Shown here: piece by piece, positions 30,624 to 41,351 of the stretch
Numbering within the stretch: position 1 is the stretch's first letter
Layout: each line of letters starts with the position of its first letter
Origin: Rhynchopus euleeides
Taxonomy: Eukaryota > Euglenozoa > Diplonemea > Diplonemida > Diplonemidae
Direction of reading: 5' to 3'
Assembly (NCBI GenBank): GCA_963210315.1
Contig: OY723248.1
Span: 1,938,727-2,002,726 of the forward strand
DNA: 64,000 nucleotides
Made by a program: the position numbers and the translations under genes
Notes under the pieces: generated by a model
Database searches by the model: none
Seen by the model: only the letters and a program-made list of their open reading frames with translations
Told to the model about the DNA's origin: nothing

Positions 30624-31568
30624 CAGTCCTATTCGTGGTCATTTACCCCCCCCTTTGGGTCGCCTGACCGGAAATTTTGGGAAAAGGGGGGTAATATAAG
30701 GGGGGGGGGTAAATTACCATGTTCTGGGGTGGCCGGTTTTTTTGGTCGGCCATAGGGGGGTGAGAGGGCGCCCAGGGCCTGTGGGTGACCTACCCCGGCA
30801 TCACCCAGGCCCTCGGGCACTTCCTTCGGCATGATTGGACCTGTCACATGCATGCGGTGGGGTGTGTGGTGCCGACCTCACAGCCAATTACCCTCCCCTG
30901 GCGGCAAAGAGGGGGTAAATTACCCCCCTTCTGACTGGGTAGTGGGGGTAACTGGGGGGTTATTTACCCCTCCTTCCAGGCAAAGGGGGGTATATGTGCC
31001 ACCCCCTTTGCCCGGGGAGGGGGTAAATTTCCCCCCCTGGCCCTCCCCAGTCAAGGGGGGGTAAATTGCCCCCGCCCTTACTGGGGGGTAATTTACCCCC
31101 TTCTCCGGTGGTGGGTAGGGGGGTAAATTACCCCCCTCTCCAGTACAAGGGGGCAAATTTACCCTCCCTACGGGTCAAGGGGTGGCACCCCTTTGGCCTG
31201 GGAGGGGGTAAATTACCCCCCCAGTAAGAGCGGGAACAAAATACCCCCCCTTTGCTGGGAAGGGCCAGGGGGGTAATTTACCCCCCTTAGCCTGGTGGGG
31301 GCCAGGGGGGAAAATTTACCCCCTCTTACCAGGTCGGGGGGGTAATTTACCCCCCTACCAGGCAACGGGGGTGGTAAATTACCCCCCCACCACCCAGTGG
31401 AGGGGGTAAATTTACCCCCCGACCAGCCAAAAAATGGGTATTTTCCGCCCACCCCCCAGCCAAAGGGGGGGGGGGGGGGTAAATTACCAAGTTTCTGAGG
31501 CCTGAACCCAAAATTTCCGAAAAAGGGGGTAATATAAGGGGGGGGGTAAATTACCACGAATAGGACTG
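30624..31568. mobile_element. GGGGGTAAATTACCCCC-array element (F)
   Basis: 945 bp with termini CAGTCCTATTCGTGGT and its complement. Comparison with the intact relative shows the target sequence TACATGTATTTT was split with an AT duplication (30622-30623, 31569-31570). Nearly the whole interior is short palindromes of GGGGTAAATTACCCC in various spacings, with no coding capacity. Confidence 0.8.
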
Positions 31569-31837
31569 ATGTATTTTTACTTGATATACATGTATTTTAC
31601 ATGTATATTTCAGGCATATACATGTATTATACATGTATAATAGTTGACATGCAAGTATTATACATGTATAATACATGTATATACTTGGGAGGATTCTTCA
31701 TATTCCTGGATTTCCCGAATTTCCTGGATTTCCCCCGGCCCCTTAGGCGTTTTCAGGGCGGACAGGGCGGACATGCCCGGACCGGGAAATCCGGGTGTCC
31801 GGATGTCCGGGTCCAATTTTGACCCCCCCCCCCCCTA

Positions 31838-33170
31838 GGGGGGGTCATAAGCCCGTACAAAACCACATTTTTCAACATACCATCAGAACCGCCCTAATAC
31901 CTGATCTGACCCGAAAATCCGACCCATACCCCCCCGGAAACCGTCTGGAGCCCACTTGTGACACCTGATGCGCACTTTTGTGATGATTTTTTGGGGTCCT
32001 AAAAAATGTACCTCAGTTTCGTACCTTGCCTTTGTACCTGAACCACTCCCGACCGCAGTATTTCGTTCTTTGCAAGGAAAGGGTATCACTACGCTCACCC
32101 AGCACGCCGAGCAACACATGCCGTGTGCCTAGGGCCTCGCAGAGGTGTCAGATGCTGCTGCAGAGGGGTACCTTGCTCGAAAGACGCTCGCCAAACGGGA
32201 GATGTGCGGGGTCCCGGCAGAGAGCGTTGTGGCAGACCTGCGTCAGAAGAAAACGGCACACGACATCCGTGAGGCGACATTATTTCGGGCGCTCCGTCGG
32301 GCTGGGTACATAGGAGAGCGAGTGGGACGTGGTGACGACAGATATATGCAGTGGTGCATCAACTGCACGCACGTGCGAAAAGCGGCGTTCCTTGCTAGCC
32401 AAGAAAGATGTCACCTGCACTCCTACTCCTCCCACTCCTCCTGCTCCTACCCCTACACCAACTGATGTGGGCAGTGAGTGATGGCAGCTCCAGAGCAGCA
32501 GATGATCTAGGAAGCGATGAGCGGGTCAGCCGGGCAGACTACCCCAGTCCGTACCGGAAGTACGAAGCGTTGCGGGCCCGCCACCACCGCCTCCAGGAGA
32601 GGACCCGAGGATTAAGAGTAGGGTTGTACAACGCCAGGGGAGAGTATTCCCCTGGCGTTGAGACATCCCCGACGATCTTGCGGTCGCACTGTGGGGGTTG
32701 AGTCGGCAGGCAGATGCCTATCCAATGACTTTGTTGAGTCCTCACATGGTACACTCTCATACGTGCTGTTGAGACTGCGTGGTGTACTACACCCAGAAGG
32801 TGGCTGAACTCATTCAGCTGGCGCAACAACACAACATTCCCACCAATCAGGTACAAGAAAGACCTTGCCGAGGCACTGGGGAGGCAACATCGTGCCACCT
32901 GAGCCGGAACCACCGCAGAAAAGGCAAAGAACGAAATATTGCGGTCGGGAGTGGTTCAGGTACAAAGGCAAGGTACGAAACTGAGGTACATTTTTTAGGA
33001 CCCCAAAAAATCATCACAAAAGTGCGCATCAGGTGTCACAAGTGGGCTCCAGACGGTTTCCGGGGGGGTATGGGTCGGATTTTCGGGTCAGATCAGGTAT
33101 TAGGGCGGTTCTGATGGTATGTTGAAATTTTTGGTATTTGTACGTTTTTAGGGGGGCTTATGACCCCCCC
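31838..33170 (+). mobile_element. Complete TA-flanked TIR element (family E, copy 2)
   Basis: 1,333 bp with inverted repeats of about 230 bp (31838-32075; 32935-33170), whose outer ends read GGGGGGTCATAAGC, flanked by TA at 31836-31837 and 33171-33172. The interior encodes at most about 107 codons (32145-32465), a basic peptide with a possible helix-turn-helix (ATLFRALRRAGYIGERVGRG), then Ser/His-rich sequence; this could be a remnant of a transposase N-terminus. Probably non-autonomous; TA duplication fits Tc1/mariner-like transposition. Confidence 0.8.
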
Positions 33171-33433
33171 TACCCCCCCCCCCCCCCCCCCCCCCCCCCG
33201 GACATTTCCCGAATTTCCCGCCCGGACATGTCCGGGCGGACATCCGGACATCCAGAAATGTCCGCCCCGGACAGGGCGGACATTTTCTGGTGTCCGGATG
33301 TCCGGGCGGACATGTCCGGACCCGGAAATTCGGGAAATCCAATTTTGACCCCCCCCCCCCCCCCGGACATGTCCGGCCAGGACCTCAATAGTTTGATTTT
33401 TGGTCCAGAAAATAGTTTGAAAATTTTCGCACC

Positions 33434-33484
33434 CAAGTGCCTCACACCGGTTCTCTCCCCACCCGGTGATCCACCTGACGGATA
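33434..33484 (+). repeat. 52-bp dispersed sequence followed by poly(A), copy 1
   Basis: AAGTGCCTCACACCGG through CCTGACGGATAC, nearly identical to 52230-52282; both copies run into an A-rich tract, as 3' ends of retroposed sequences do. Confidence 0.6.
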
Positions 33485-36400
33485 CTTAAAAAAATTTTTT
33501 TTTTGAAATCTGGGTGCCCAAAAAAAATTCCTAAGACCGGCGATTTGTAGGGGGACCCTTTCGAATTTTTTTTTGGGGAAGGGTAAATTGAACGTTTTTG
33601 GCCAAATGAAGCCACTGCGACCATTCCCGGGCCTCGGAAATCAGATTTTTGCCCCTCAAATGCGGTGCCGGTCCGGACAAAAAACCGAAAAAATCGTGAA
33701 AAAGGAGGGTGTATGATTTTCCGGATTTTCCTGTTTTTTCCCGATTTTCCGAAAAATTTGCCACTGGTTGACACAAGGGCGAATTTCGAGAAAAATCCGA
33801 AAATCAGGAAAAATCAGGTTTTTTTCGGATTTCCGGGATGGTCACCATACACCCTCCGGAAAAAAATCCGAAATTTTTGGGTCGAAAAAAAATTTTTTTT
33901 TCTGACCCGAAAATCTGTGTCTGCGGACTGCCACACTGTGAAAAATCGGAAAATTTCCGAAAAAAGTCGAAAATTTTGGCCTTTCCTGGCCTATGTGGTC
34001 CCAAAGGGCCCGGGTTGCCCGGATTTTCACCCAAAAACACCCCAAAAAATTTTCCACCGCCCTTCGGCGGCGTCGTCGTTTCACTCTGTACGAAGGACGT
34101 CGGTAAAGCCGAGCCCTTTGTACAACCGTTTCACTTCGACTTCTTTTCGGCTGTCTGTTTGTTTGCGTTTCCAGTCCCGTGCCTGTCTGTCGTCCGGACG
34201 CCCTGTTTTTATGGTTTTCTCCTGTTGCTCCGTCACGGCGCCTCATGTTCTGGGGTTGCACGTGTTCTTCTCGCTGTTGCGGCGCTGCCTGAAAGAACCC
34301 CCGTCCGCCCCTCTCGGCTCCATCTCCGAGTGCCTACCTCGTTCTGTCCGCTTTCCCTAGGAGGTACAGAGAGACCCCCTCTCCCCGCCGAGCATCTCAG
34401 AAGATGCCGTGTCCCGCATCCAAATGTAGTTGCAGGTGCCCTCGGTTGCGGTGTTGTAGCGCAGTCCGCGCCGGTCGGAGGCCACACGCCACTCTGGAGT
34501 GCCTCCCACCGTCTGAGACCCCGGGCCCCCCATGGGCTGGGGGGGCCTTCCATCGGCATGGCAATGCCTACCAGGTGTCGGACGCGATTCCGACTGTAAA
34601 GTGTCACAGTCTGTGGCTCGTCGATGCCAAGATCCTCGTTACGGTCCGATGAAACTGGGTGTTATTCGGAGCCCTACAACTGCAACACGGGAGGCTTGAC
34701 AACCGGCTCCTGATGCAGGGAACGTATGCTGCAATTTTATCTGCGTTCATGCAGGCGTTGCCCCGCCTGCAAGGTGACCGTCTTTTGCTGTCCTCAGGTG
34801 TACCGTACCCTGAATGGGAACGGGAAGAACGTTCCTCTCGGGCATGCTACGTTGTCGAAAACTTTGCGATACACGGCCAGCTTCCTCGTGGCCTTATGTT
34901 CTTCTGTCCCTTCTGTTGTGATGCGTCTCATGGATGTGCCCTGCAGGGCTTCCACACAGTGTCGAGGAGTGATCCTCGCACGGAAAAACAATTGGCTTGG
35001 TCTTCCCGCTTTCGGGCTCCCGTCTCCGAGAGCCCAGCACAGTTTTGAGTCGGACCTGGGATAGCGGTTCGAACGGGAATTTCGGGCCGAACCCTGAAAT
35101 TCTCCAACACCCCATATCGCACCTGAGACGCGGCTTCCTTATCTGAGGGGCCGCGTCCAAATACACGGACTTTGCTAAACTGGACCCAACTCCCCACACT
35201 CTTTTTTTGGCCATTTTTCCAAAAAATCCCCCCATTTTTTACAAAATTTTACAGAATTTACAGTTCGTTATACATCCTCCAAATGGCCCATTTTCCCCAG
35301 CCAAAAATGGGCCAAAAATGCCCCCCGGACACCCCCAGAGACATGTCCTAATCCGGGGTGCCAGTAGGGGGGACCTTTCGATTTTTTTTTCGAGGAGAGG
35401 TCAATTGAACGTTTTTGGACATCTGAGGCCACTGCGACCATTCACAGGCCTCGGAAATGAGATTTTTGGCCCTCAAATGGGGTACCGGTCCCCACGAAAT
35501 TCCGAAAAAATCATGAAAATCGAAAGGTCCCACGCACCAAATTCTGCCCAAAAATCGTCAAAAATGGACATGTCATACGCAGCAAGGGGGCAAACCACTC
35601 CCCAATGCTCAATGATTCCACGGCAAGCCAGATTTTCTGATCAATTGGTTTGTTTGAGCATGTTCCTGGCCCTTGTTTGGAAAGTAGATGACCCCTGGCT
35701 GGAGAGGACGGTTGTGCTCGACCGGACGGAGAGAGAACCTTCTCCATATCCACCTCCACTCCACAATGCCACAAGTGGCAGGAAGGCCGGGTGTTACAGG
35801 CCTCAACCAGGGTTCCAAGGCTCTCCACTTCCTGGCTGCGTCAGGGATCACCGGGTACAGCGAGCAGGATTCCCTGTCCTGACACCCCAGCATGTACCAC
35901 CGGAAGAACCCGAAACAGCAGCCCCCCCTCATGGGGGTTGCAAGAGGCACGGAAATCGTTCAAATCGGACCGAGTCCGAAAATTCGGCACTTTCTTGGGT
36001 ACAAATTGCGGTCCGAAATTTTCCGATTTTTTTGAAAAAAGGCTAATTCTGTAAGGGGGACCTTTTCGAATTTTTTTTTTCGGGCACTTTTTCCACAAGG
36101 AAATGTCCGCCCTGTCCGCTACTGTCCACTACCGATTTCAAGGATCCTCCTTGTAGTTATACATGTAAAATTTACAAGATCCCACCGTGTAGCTACGAAA
36201 AGGCAGGGCAATTCCTAACTATCGACCCATTGACCCACCAAAAACCAGTTCCCTTTATGCCACTCCGCAGGGCCTTCTTCTGCAGCTTTTGACACAGGAG
36301 TGCGCGCTCAACGAAACGTTTCCCATATTTTGAACGATTTCTAGCCGTGTTCGTGGCGTCCCCGGTGAGGGGGGTCGTTGGTTCGTGTTTTCGAAGACAT

Positions 36401-36692
36401 TGCAAGATGTTATAGGAACTCTTTTTCAGGATCTGTTTTGGAGGAGGCGTCGTCACACCACCACACCCCCTTCCCACCCTGCAGCCCCAACTCACACCAC
36501 CCTCCAGAGGAAGGCTTGTGCGCCCCCCCCCCCCCCCCCACCCCCCGGCCGTGCTTCTACACGGCTGGCACGCCAAAACTCCCCCCCACCCCCCTCCCCC
36601 CCCTCGCCAACGCAACACAAAACACCCCAGCGGAGGGGAGACCGCATCGTAGGGTGAGGTGGGGTGGGGGGGGTCCCACCCCACACCCCACC

Positions 36693-39600
36693 ATGCCTGT
36701 CTATGCCGCTGCCCTGCTCCTGGCAGCCGCCACCGTGGCGACTGACGCTATCGATGCCCATTCCCCTGCAGCAGCGCCGGGGGTGGGGTATGCGGGTTTT
36801 GGGGGGCTCTGTGTGGCTGTGCCCTTCTGGGCTTCCCACAGAGGGAGCGGGTCCCCTGTGTCGGCCCGCCTCGCGTCCCTCGCGGTGCGCCACACGCTGC
36901 TGGGAGGCGCCACGCCGCCACACCTGCAGCACAACACCACCGCCTCTGCCGTGCGCACCGCACTCCGGCATGTCCCCACCGCACCGTGCCCCTGGCTGAA
37001 CCCCCAACGCCAGGACAGCAGCTCCTCCTCACCTAAATCGTCTACCCACGCCTCCCACGGTGGCAGTCAGATTCTTGCATATGCCTCTCCAGTTGGTAGC
37101 GAGCGGGGTGTTGCCCCTCCGCCACCCCTGCTGTTTCTCGACTCCGCTGAGGACCCGTCGTATCTCCACGTCTGCCCCCCGGAGCACGAGATGTCTGCCG
37201 AAGAGCTGGAGGGTCTCAGCGGGCCCGCGACTTTGCAGGGGGGCCACCAGCGGATGCATCACAGAGGGGTTGTGTTTGACATCGCTGTTCCGGTGGAGCT
37301 GGTTGAGTCGGGCGCCACGGTCGCCCTGCTTTTCGGAGGGGCGCGGGATGGGAATGCGACGGGGGAAACGGGTGGCGGAAGGCAGCATCGCCACCAGGAG
37401 ACATTCCGCAATGCCGCTGCAGCCTCAGCTGCCGGGGGGGTTTCCGTCTCGCTTGCGGGGCTGCGTGGCACCCTTGAGAGGTGGGTGTCGGGTGGGAGAG
37501 GAGAGAGACGTGGAGGCGGTTTCCGGCCCCCTCTCCGCAGCGGGGGTGTCCTGCAGGGGAGTGGGACGGAGGCCCAGGCGGATGACCCTCTGCTGGACAT
37601 CACGCACACCACTTTGCAGACCAGTGGGCCTGTGGAGACACAGAATAATGTAGTTTTCATCAGCGCGGGGTATCTCAAGTCGCAGCAGGGGAGGTTTGAC
37701 AGCGACTGCAAGGAGGCGGTTGAGTTTATGAAAATCCCGAAGCGGGCCAGCGAGGGGTTTGAGAAGAGCGTTGCCTTTGCGAGGTACGCCAGTGTCCTGA
37801 ATGTCTTCAGCGTGTTCCAACCCTCTATTGAGGAGGGCGCGACGCACCCGGCGTCATCAACTGTGGTGAACAACAACCTGGAGTGCACATATGGGTCCCC
37901 TCTGGATGGGAACCCGGAGAGGATGCTGGCGTGCGACATGGAGAAGGTCTCGGCCCTCGCCACATCCGCACCCTGCGGTGCGTTTGGCAAAAGCAATGTG
38001 GTGGTGGTGACGTTGGTCAACGCGGAGCACTATGGGGGAGCTGGGATGTACCACCGCAGAGGGGAGAGCGTCTACCGGCAGGCGTCCTTCTTCAACAGGT
38101 ATCTCAAATACACAGACCCCGTGACGGGTGCGGAGAGCGGGGGGTCGAGCGACGACAAGAAGGACTTCGCCTCACTCTTCTTCCACGAGGTGGGGCACGC
38201 CTACGCCAACCTCTTCGATGAATACTCCTTCGGCTCCCCAAGCAGGGGTGATCTTGCGACCACACCCAACTGCGCCGCCTCCGCCTCCACCACCCCTTGG
38301 CAGGGGTGGATCTCAGAGGCGAGCACCGACCCCTATAGGGCGGTCAACCCCCAACCCGTGCCTGTGTGTGGGTATACCGATTTCTTCAAGCCTTCGGACA
38401 ACTGCATTATGGAGCGTCTCAAGGCATCCAGGCTGTGCCCCATCTGCAGGGAGGCGACCGTGCTGGCCTTCTATGAGGACGGCATGGACATCACCAACCC
38501 GAGGTGCCCTCAGGAGGGCGAGATCACAGTGCTGGAGCCTGGGGAGCATGTATACCTATATGTCAACAAGAGGTTGGAGGCCCTGGGGGGGTTTAACGTG
38601 GTGTGGTCGTATGGCGGGAAGGCGCTGCCGACGCCGGATGCGCCGACGTCGCTGAAGGTTGGGGCGTGTGCTGCGCTGCCTGCCCCAGGGGTGGCGTGTG
38701 CTGGGGGTGTAGAGGAGCATCTGGGCCTGGGGGAGGGCGAGCATGTTTTCGACCTGGAGGTGCGCGATATGACGGATTGGGTGCTCCCCCCGAACCGGAT
38801 TGACGCGATGGTGAGCAGGACGACATTCACGGTGAGCGTCGTCGCGGCAGGGCAGAGGGCGGGCTTCAACAATGCGACGAAACGCGACTGCCACACCGGA
38901 GGCCTGGAGACGCTCTTCCTGCCTGGGCTGGATGGGGGCGGGCACCATTCCTACTGCCTGGCTGGGTCCAACAAGACCTGCGAGATCAGCTACAAATCCT
39001 CCGCCTACGAGCAGAGCCAGGACCTCTCCGAGTTCTCCGATGCGGTGGAAAGCCTCGTCTTCGGGATTGTCGGTGCCTCCGTCGGGGGGCTGCTCCTGCT
39101 GTTCCTCCTCATCTGGTGCTGCCTCGCGAGGGAGAACGCCAAGCGTGCGAAGTGCATCTTCAAAGAGGACAGGCCTGGGTACCTCGAGTGCGTCCGGTGG
39201 ACTATGATTGCCACGTCCGTCCTCTGCATGCTGGGTGCGGCAGCCGCCATCACAGTCGGCATGCTATACTACCGGAAGCTCGGTGCGATCGGGAAGCTCC
39301 TGGTGTTCGGGGGGCTCGGCTTCGGGGTGATCCTCTTCATCATCGCCTTCGTCGGCTTCACCGCAGCGTGGTACCGCTCGAAGTGTGCCCTCACGGTGAA
39401 CGGTATTCTCTTGGTGAAGTGCTTCCTCATTTCACTCGCGTGGACCATCTTCGCCATCATATTCCACGAGACGATGGACACCGCCGACTCCTGGGCGCAG
39501 AGCTGGATGGAGGACCTGTGGGTGTGGCTGGCGCAGAATCACGACCAGATGCTGTGCAGCCTCGAGAATGTGTTGGAGTGCAGCGGATACTTCACAACAT

Positions 39601-41351
39601 GCCAGAGGCTGCAGAGCGAGAAGTACTGCCCTGAAAACTGCGAGAGCACGCATGCGAAGGCGTGGGCTGCGCAGGCCTGCGAGCCGCTCATCAAGGGGAA
39701 GTTTGACGACCAGTTTGTGATCATCGTGGTGCTGTCGGTGCTGCTCACGCTGGCCATGCTGCTGGGTGTCATCTTCAACTTCGTGCTGCGCAGGTCCATC
39801 GGGCGCTTCCAGCGCAAGGTGGAGAGCAACTTCACCCGGCGGGCCAGCTTCCGCAACAGGAGGTTCAGCACCACGCCCGCCGCTAACGCATCACACCAGA
39901 GCTTCCTGCTGGCGAAGGCGACAAACGCGGATGCGCTCCTCGCTCTGATCGGGTCGCTATCCCTTGAGGAGCGCCAGCAGCTGAAGTTAGAGTTCCAGAG
40001 GGTTGACCGCGATGGCGACGGGACCCTCAACCGCCGCGAGTTCCGCTTCTTCATCAAGACGGCGCTGCTCTACAAGGCGTCGCCCGGAGAGGTGGAGGCG
40101 CTCTTCCAAATCGTCGACAAAGACAACACGGGGAAGATCTCCCTCACGGAGTTCATCGACATGCTGGGGTTGGAGTCGGAGTCCCCGCAGGCACAGCAGC
40201 ACCCCCAATCGCTGTACAGCGCAGGGAGCCTGCAGCCACAATCGCAGTGGGCTGAGGCGACCGACCCGCAGGGATTGCCTTATTACTACCATGTCCAGAC
40301 CCGCGAGACGACGCGGGACCTCTGGGCGAAGGAGATGGACACCTCTGGCCGCCCGATCCTCCGCAACAGGCTGACGGGGGATGTGCAGCCCACGCCGGGC
40401 CCCGCCGCCGGCGCTTCCCCGCCTGCCATGCCTTTCGCGCTGTCCCCCGCCGTGTCCCCCACCACCGCGAGCCTGCTGGGCGCCTCCGCGCAGAACCCGC
40501 TGGCAGGGCGGCGCGGCGGCGCAACGCCGCTCTCCACGTCACTCCTCTCCCCGCCTGCCGGTGCGGCCAGCGGGATGCTCCTGGGCCAGCCCACCCCTGT
40601 GGGTGCACCCCCGGGCTGGGTGGAGGTGCAGATGGCAGACTCCCCCGAGAAGTATTGGTGGAACCGCGCCACAGGGGAGACCTCCTACACAGACCCGCGG
40701 GGCGCCGGCTCCGCCGTCGGAGCCGGGGTTGTGGGTGTGTCGGCGGGGCCGACGGGGCAGACAACCGCCGCCCTGCTCGGGAGGTCACCCCCTGCCGTCC
40801 CCTCGAAGCCGCCGACCCCGGCGCTGCGGGCCCTGTCGCCAGCGACATCTGTTGGCGGTGGGGCACGCGCCCCAGATGCAGCACACGGTTGGACAAAGCT
40901 TCTCGACCCACAGGGGCAACCCTATTGGTGGCACCGTGCCACAGGGGAGACGACCTACACCATGCCTGCCCTGGGTGGTGGTGGTGGTGGTGGTGCTCCG
41001 GTGAGTGCGGTGAACATTGGTGTTCTCGAGGGGAGTGGTGGTGGCGGTGGTGCTGGTGTGCAGCAGTGGCTGACGTCGCAGACGCCCCCGCCGAGGGGGG
41101 TGGAGGATGCGTCGCTGCGGCAAGGCGAGGGGGGCAGCAATGCCGGCGATGCGCTGCGGGCGGAGCTTGCGTTGTTCGAAGGGGAGCAGGGGCAGCAGCA
41201 GCAGCAGCAGCAACAGCCCATGAGCCAGACCTATACGCATTACTCCCCGACACCGGTGTCGCGGCCACGTAGGTCGACGCGGCCCCCCCAGATGGCTCCC
41301 CCGAACCGCAACCGCACTCCTGTGTCCCCGGTGATGTCTCCTGTTATATAG
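36693..41351 (+). CDS. Membrane-anchored M64-type metallopeptidase with EF-hands and three WW domains
   Basis: 1,552 residues from an ATG that gives a signal peptide (MPVYAAALLLAAATVATDA). The M64 (IgA-peptidase-like) domain spans about 310-600, with the zinc motif HEVGHAYANLFDEY at about 498; zinc is expected on the two His and the downstream Asp. Five hydrophobic segments follow: about 788-811, 836-860, 870-893, 906-929 and 1005-1034, with a Cys-rich loop between the last two. Then two EF-hands (DRDGDGTLNRREF about 1102-1114; DKDNTGKISLTEF about 1140-1152) and three WW-type domains (about 1184-1212, 1307-1335, 1398-1425; GWxxxxDxxGxPYWW...T pattern), a Gln run near 1500 and a Pro/Arg-rich tail. 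The order implies an extracellular or lumenal protease with a Ca-sensing, proline-binding cytosolic tail. No intron is needed across 4.66 kb. The upstream frame (36378-36692) lacks an ATG. Family membership is confident; role in the cell is not known. Confidence 0.9.
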   Translation: MPVYAAALLLAAATVATDAIDAHSPAAAPGVGYAGFGGLCVAVPFWASHRGSGSPVSARLASLAVRHTLLGGATPPHLQHNTTASAVRTALRHVPTAPCPWLNPQRQDSSSSSPKSSTHASHGGSQILAYASPVGSERGVAPPPPLLFLDSAEDPSYLHVCPPEHEMSAEELEGLSGPATLQGGHQRMHHRGVVFDIAVPVELVESGATVALLFGGARDGNATGETGGGRQHRHQETFRNAAAASAAGGVSVSLAGLRGTLERWVSGGRGERRGGGFRPPLRSGGVLQGSGTEAQADDPLLDITHTTLQTSGPVETQNNVVFISAGYLKSQQGRFDSDCKEAVEFMKIPKRASEGFEKSVAFARYASVLNVFSVFQPSIEEGATHPASSTVVNNNLECTYGSPLDGNPERMLACDMEKVSALATSAPCGAFGKSNVVVVTLVNAEHYGGAGMYHRRGESVYRQASFFNRYLKYTDPVTGAESGGSSDDKKDFASLFFHEVGHAYANLFDEYSFGSPSRGDLATTPNCAASASTTPWQGWISEASTDPYRAVNPQPVPVCGYTDFFKPSDNCIMERLKASRLCPICREATVLAFYEDGMDITNPRCPQEGEITVLEPGEHVYLYVNKRLEALGGFNVVWSYGGKALPTPDAPTSLKVGACAALPAPGVACAGGVEEHLGLGEGEHVFDLEVRDMTDWVLPPNRIDAMVSRTTFTVSVVAAGQRAGFNNATKRDCHTGGLETLFLPGLDGGGHHSYCLAGSNKTCEISYKSSAYEQSQDLSEFSDAVESLVFGIVGASVGGLLLLFLLIWCCLARENAKRAKCIFKEDRPGYLECVRWTMIATSVLCMLGAAAAITVGMLYYRKLGAIGKLLVFGGLGFGVILFIIAFVGFTAAWYRSKCALTVNGILLVKCFLISLAWTIFAIIFHETMDTADSWAQSWMEDLWVWLAQNHDQMLCSLENVLECSGYFTTCQRLQSEKYCPENCESTHAKAWAAQACEPLIKGKFDDQFVIIVVLSVLLTLAMLLGVIFNFVLRRSIGRFQRKVESNFTRRASFRNRRFSTTPAANASHQSFLLAKATNADALLALIGSLSLEERQQLKLEFQRVDRDGDGTLNRREFRFFIKTALLYKASPGEVEALFQIVDKDNTGKISLTEFIDMLGLESESPQAQQHPQSLYSAGSLQPQSQWAEATDPQGLPYYYHVQTRETTRDLWAKEMDTSGRPILRNRLTGDVQPTPGPAAGASPPAMPFALSPAVSPTTASLLGASAQNPLAGRRGGATPLSTSLLSPPAGAASGMLLGQPTPVGAPPGWVEVQMADSPEKYWWNRATGETSYTDPRGAGSAVGAGVVGVSAGPTGQTTAALLGRSPPAVPSKPPTPALRALSPATSVGGGARAPDAAHGWTKLLDPQGQPYWWHRATGETTYTMPALGGGGGGGAPVSAVNIGVLEGSGGGGGAGVQQWLTSQTPPPRGVEDASLRQGEGGSNAGDALRAELALFEGEQGQQQQQQQQPMSQTYTHYSPTPVSRPRRSTRPPQMAPPNRNRTPVSPVMSPVI

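Larger units (their letters stand above)
31687..36150. mobile_element. CCGGACATGTCC element (D), 4.5 kb
   Basis: Ends GGGAGGATTC and GGATCCTCC, with TT on both sides (31685-31686, 36151-36152), placed where the intact relative reads ATACTTGTAG. Near both ends are GGGCGGACAGGGCGGACAT-type repeats. It contains the complete element E at 31838-33170, a palindromic CCGGACATGTCC block (33200-33345), three copies of the GGGGGACC-TTTCGAATTTTT motif (about 33549, 35370, 36053) and a 52-bp sequence (33434-33484) shared with 52230-52282. Frames around 33838-35048 and 35207-36046 have no recognisable domain. Confidence 0.65.
27228..36189. mobile_element. CACGGTGGGATC element (C1) split by a nest of insertions
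   Basis: Terminal CACGGTGGGATCTTGTAAAT begins at 27228 and its complement ends at 36189. The intact relative at 61216-61887 is 672 bp. Removing the insertions inferred here (27270-27598, 27655-29229, 29255-30158, 30624-31568, 31687-36150) with one copy of each 2-bp target duplication leaves 735 bp, about 63 bp more than the intact copy; the surplus is a repeat of the TAACTACAAGTATATACATG stretch either side of 27655-29229. Its own DNA is an array of ACATGTATAATACTTGCATG palindromes and codes for nothing. Confidence 0.8.

Noticed and set aside
33838..35048. Possible host gene between repeats (253- and 129-codon plus frames)
   Set aside because: No recognisable domain, lies entirely within element D, and overlapping minus-strand frames are of similar length.
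40153..41268. 371-codon minus-strand frame and similar frames opposite the M64 gene
   Set aside because: Shadows of the plus-strand gene, whose EF-hand and WW motifs define the true frame.
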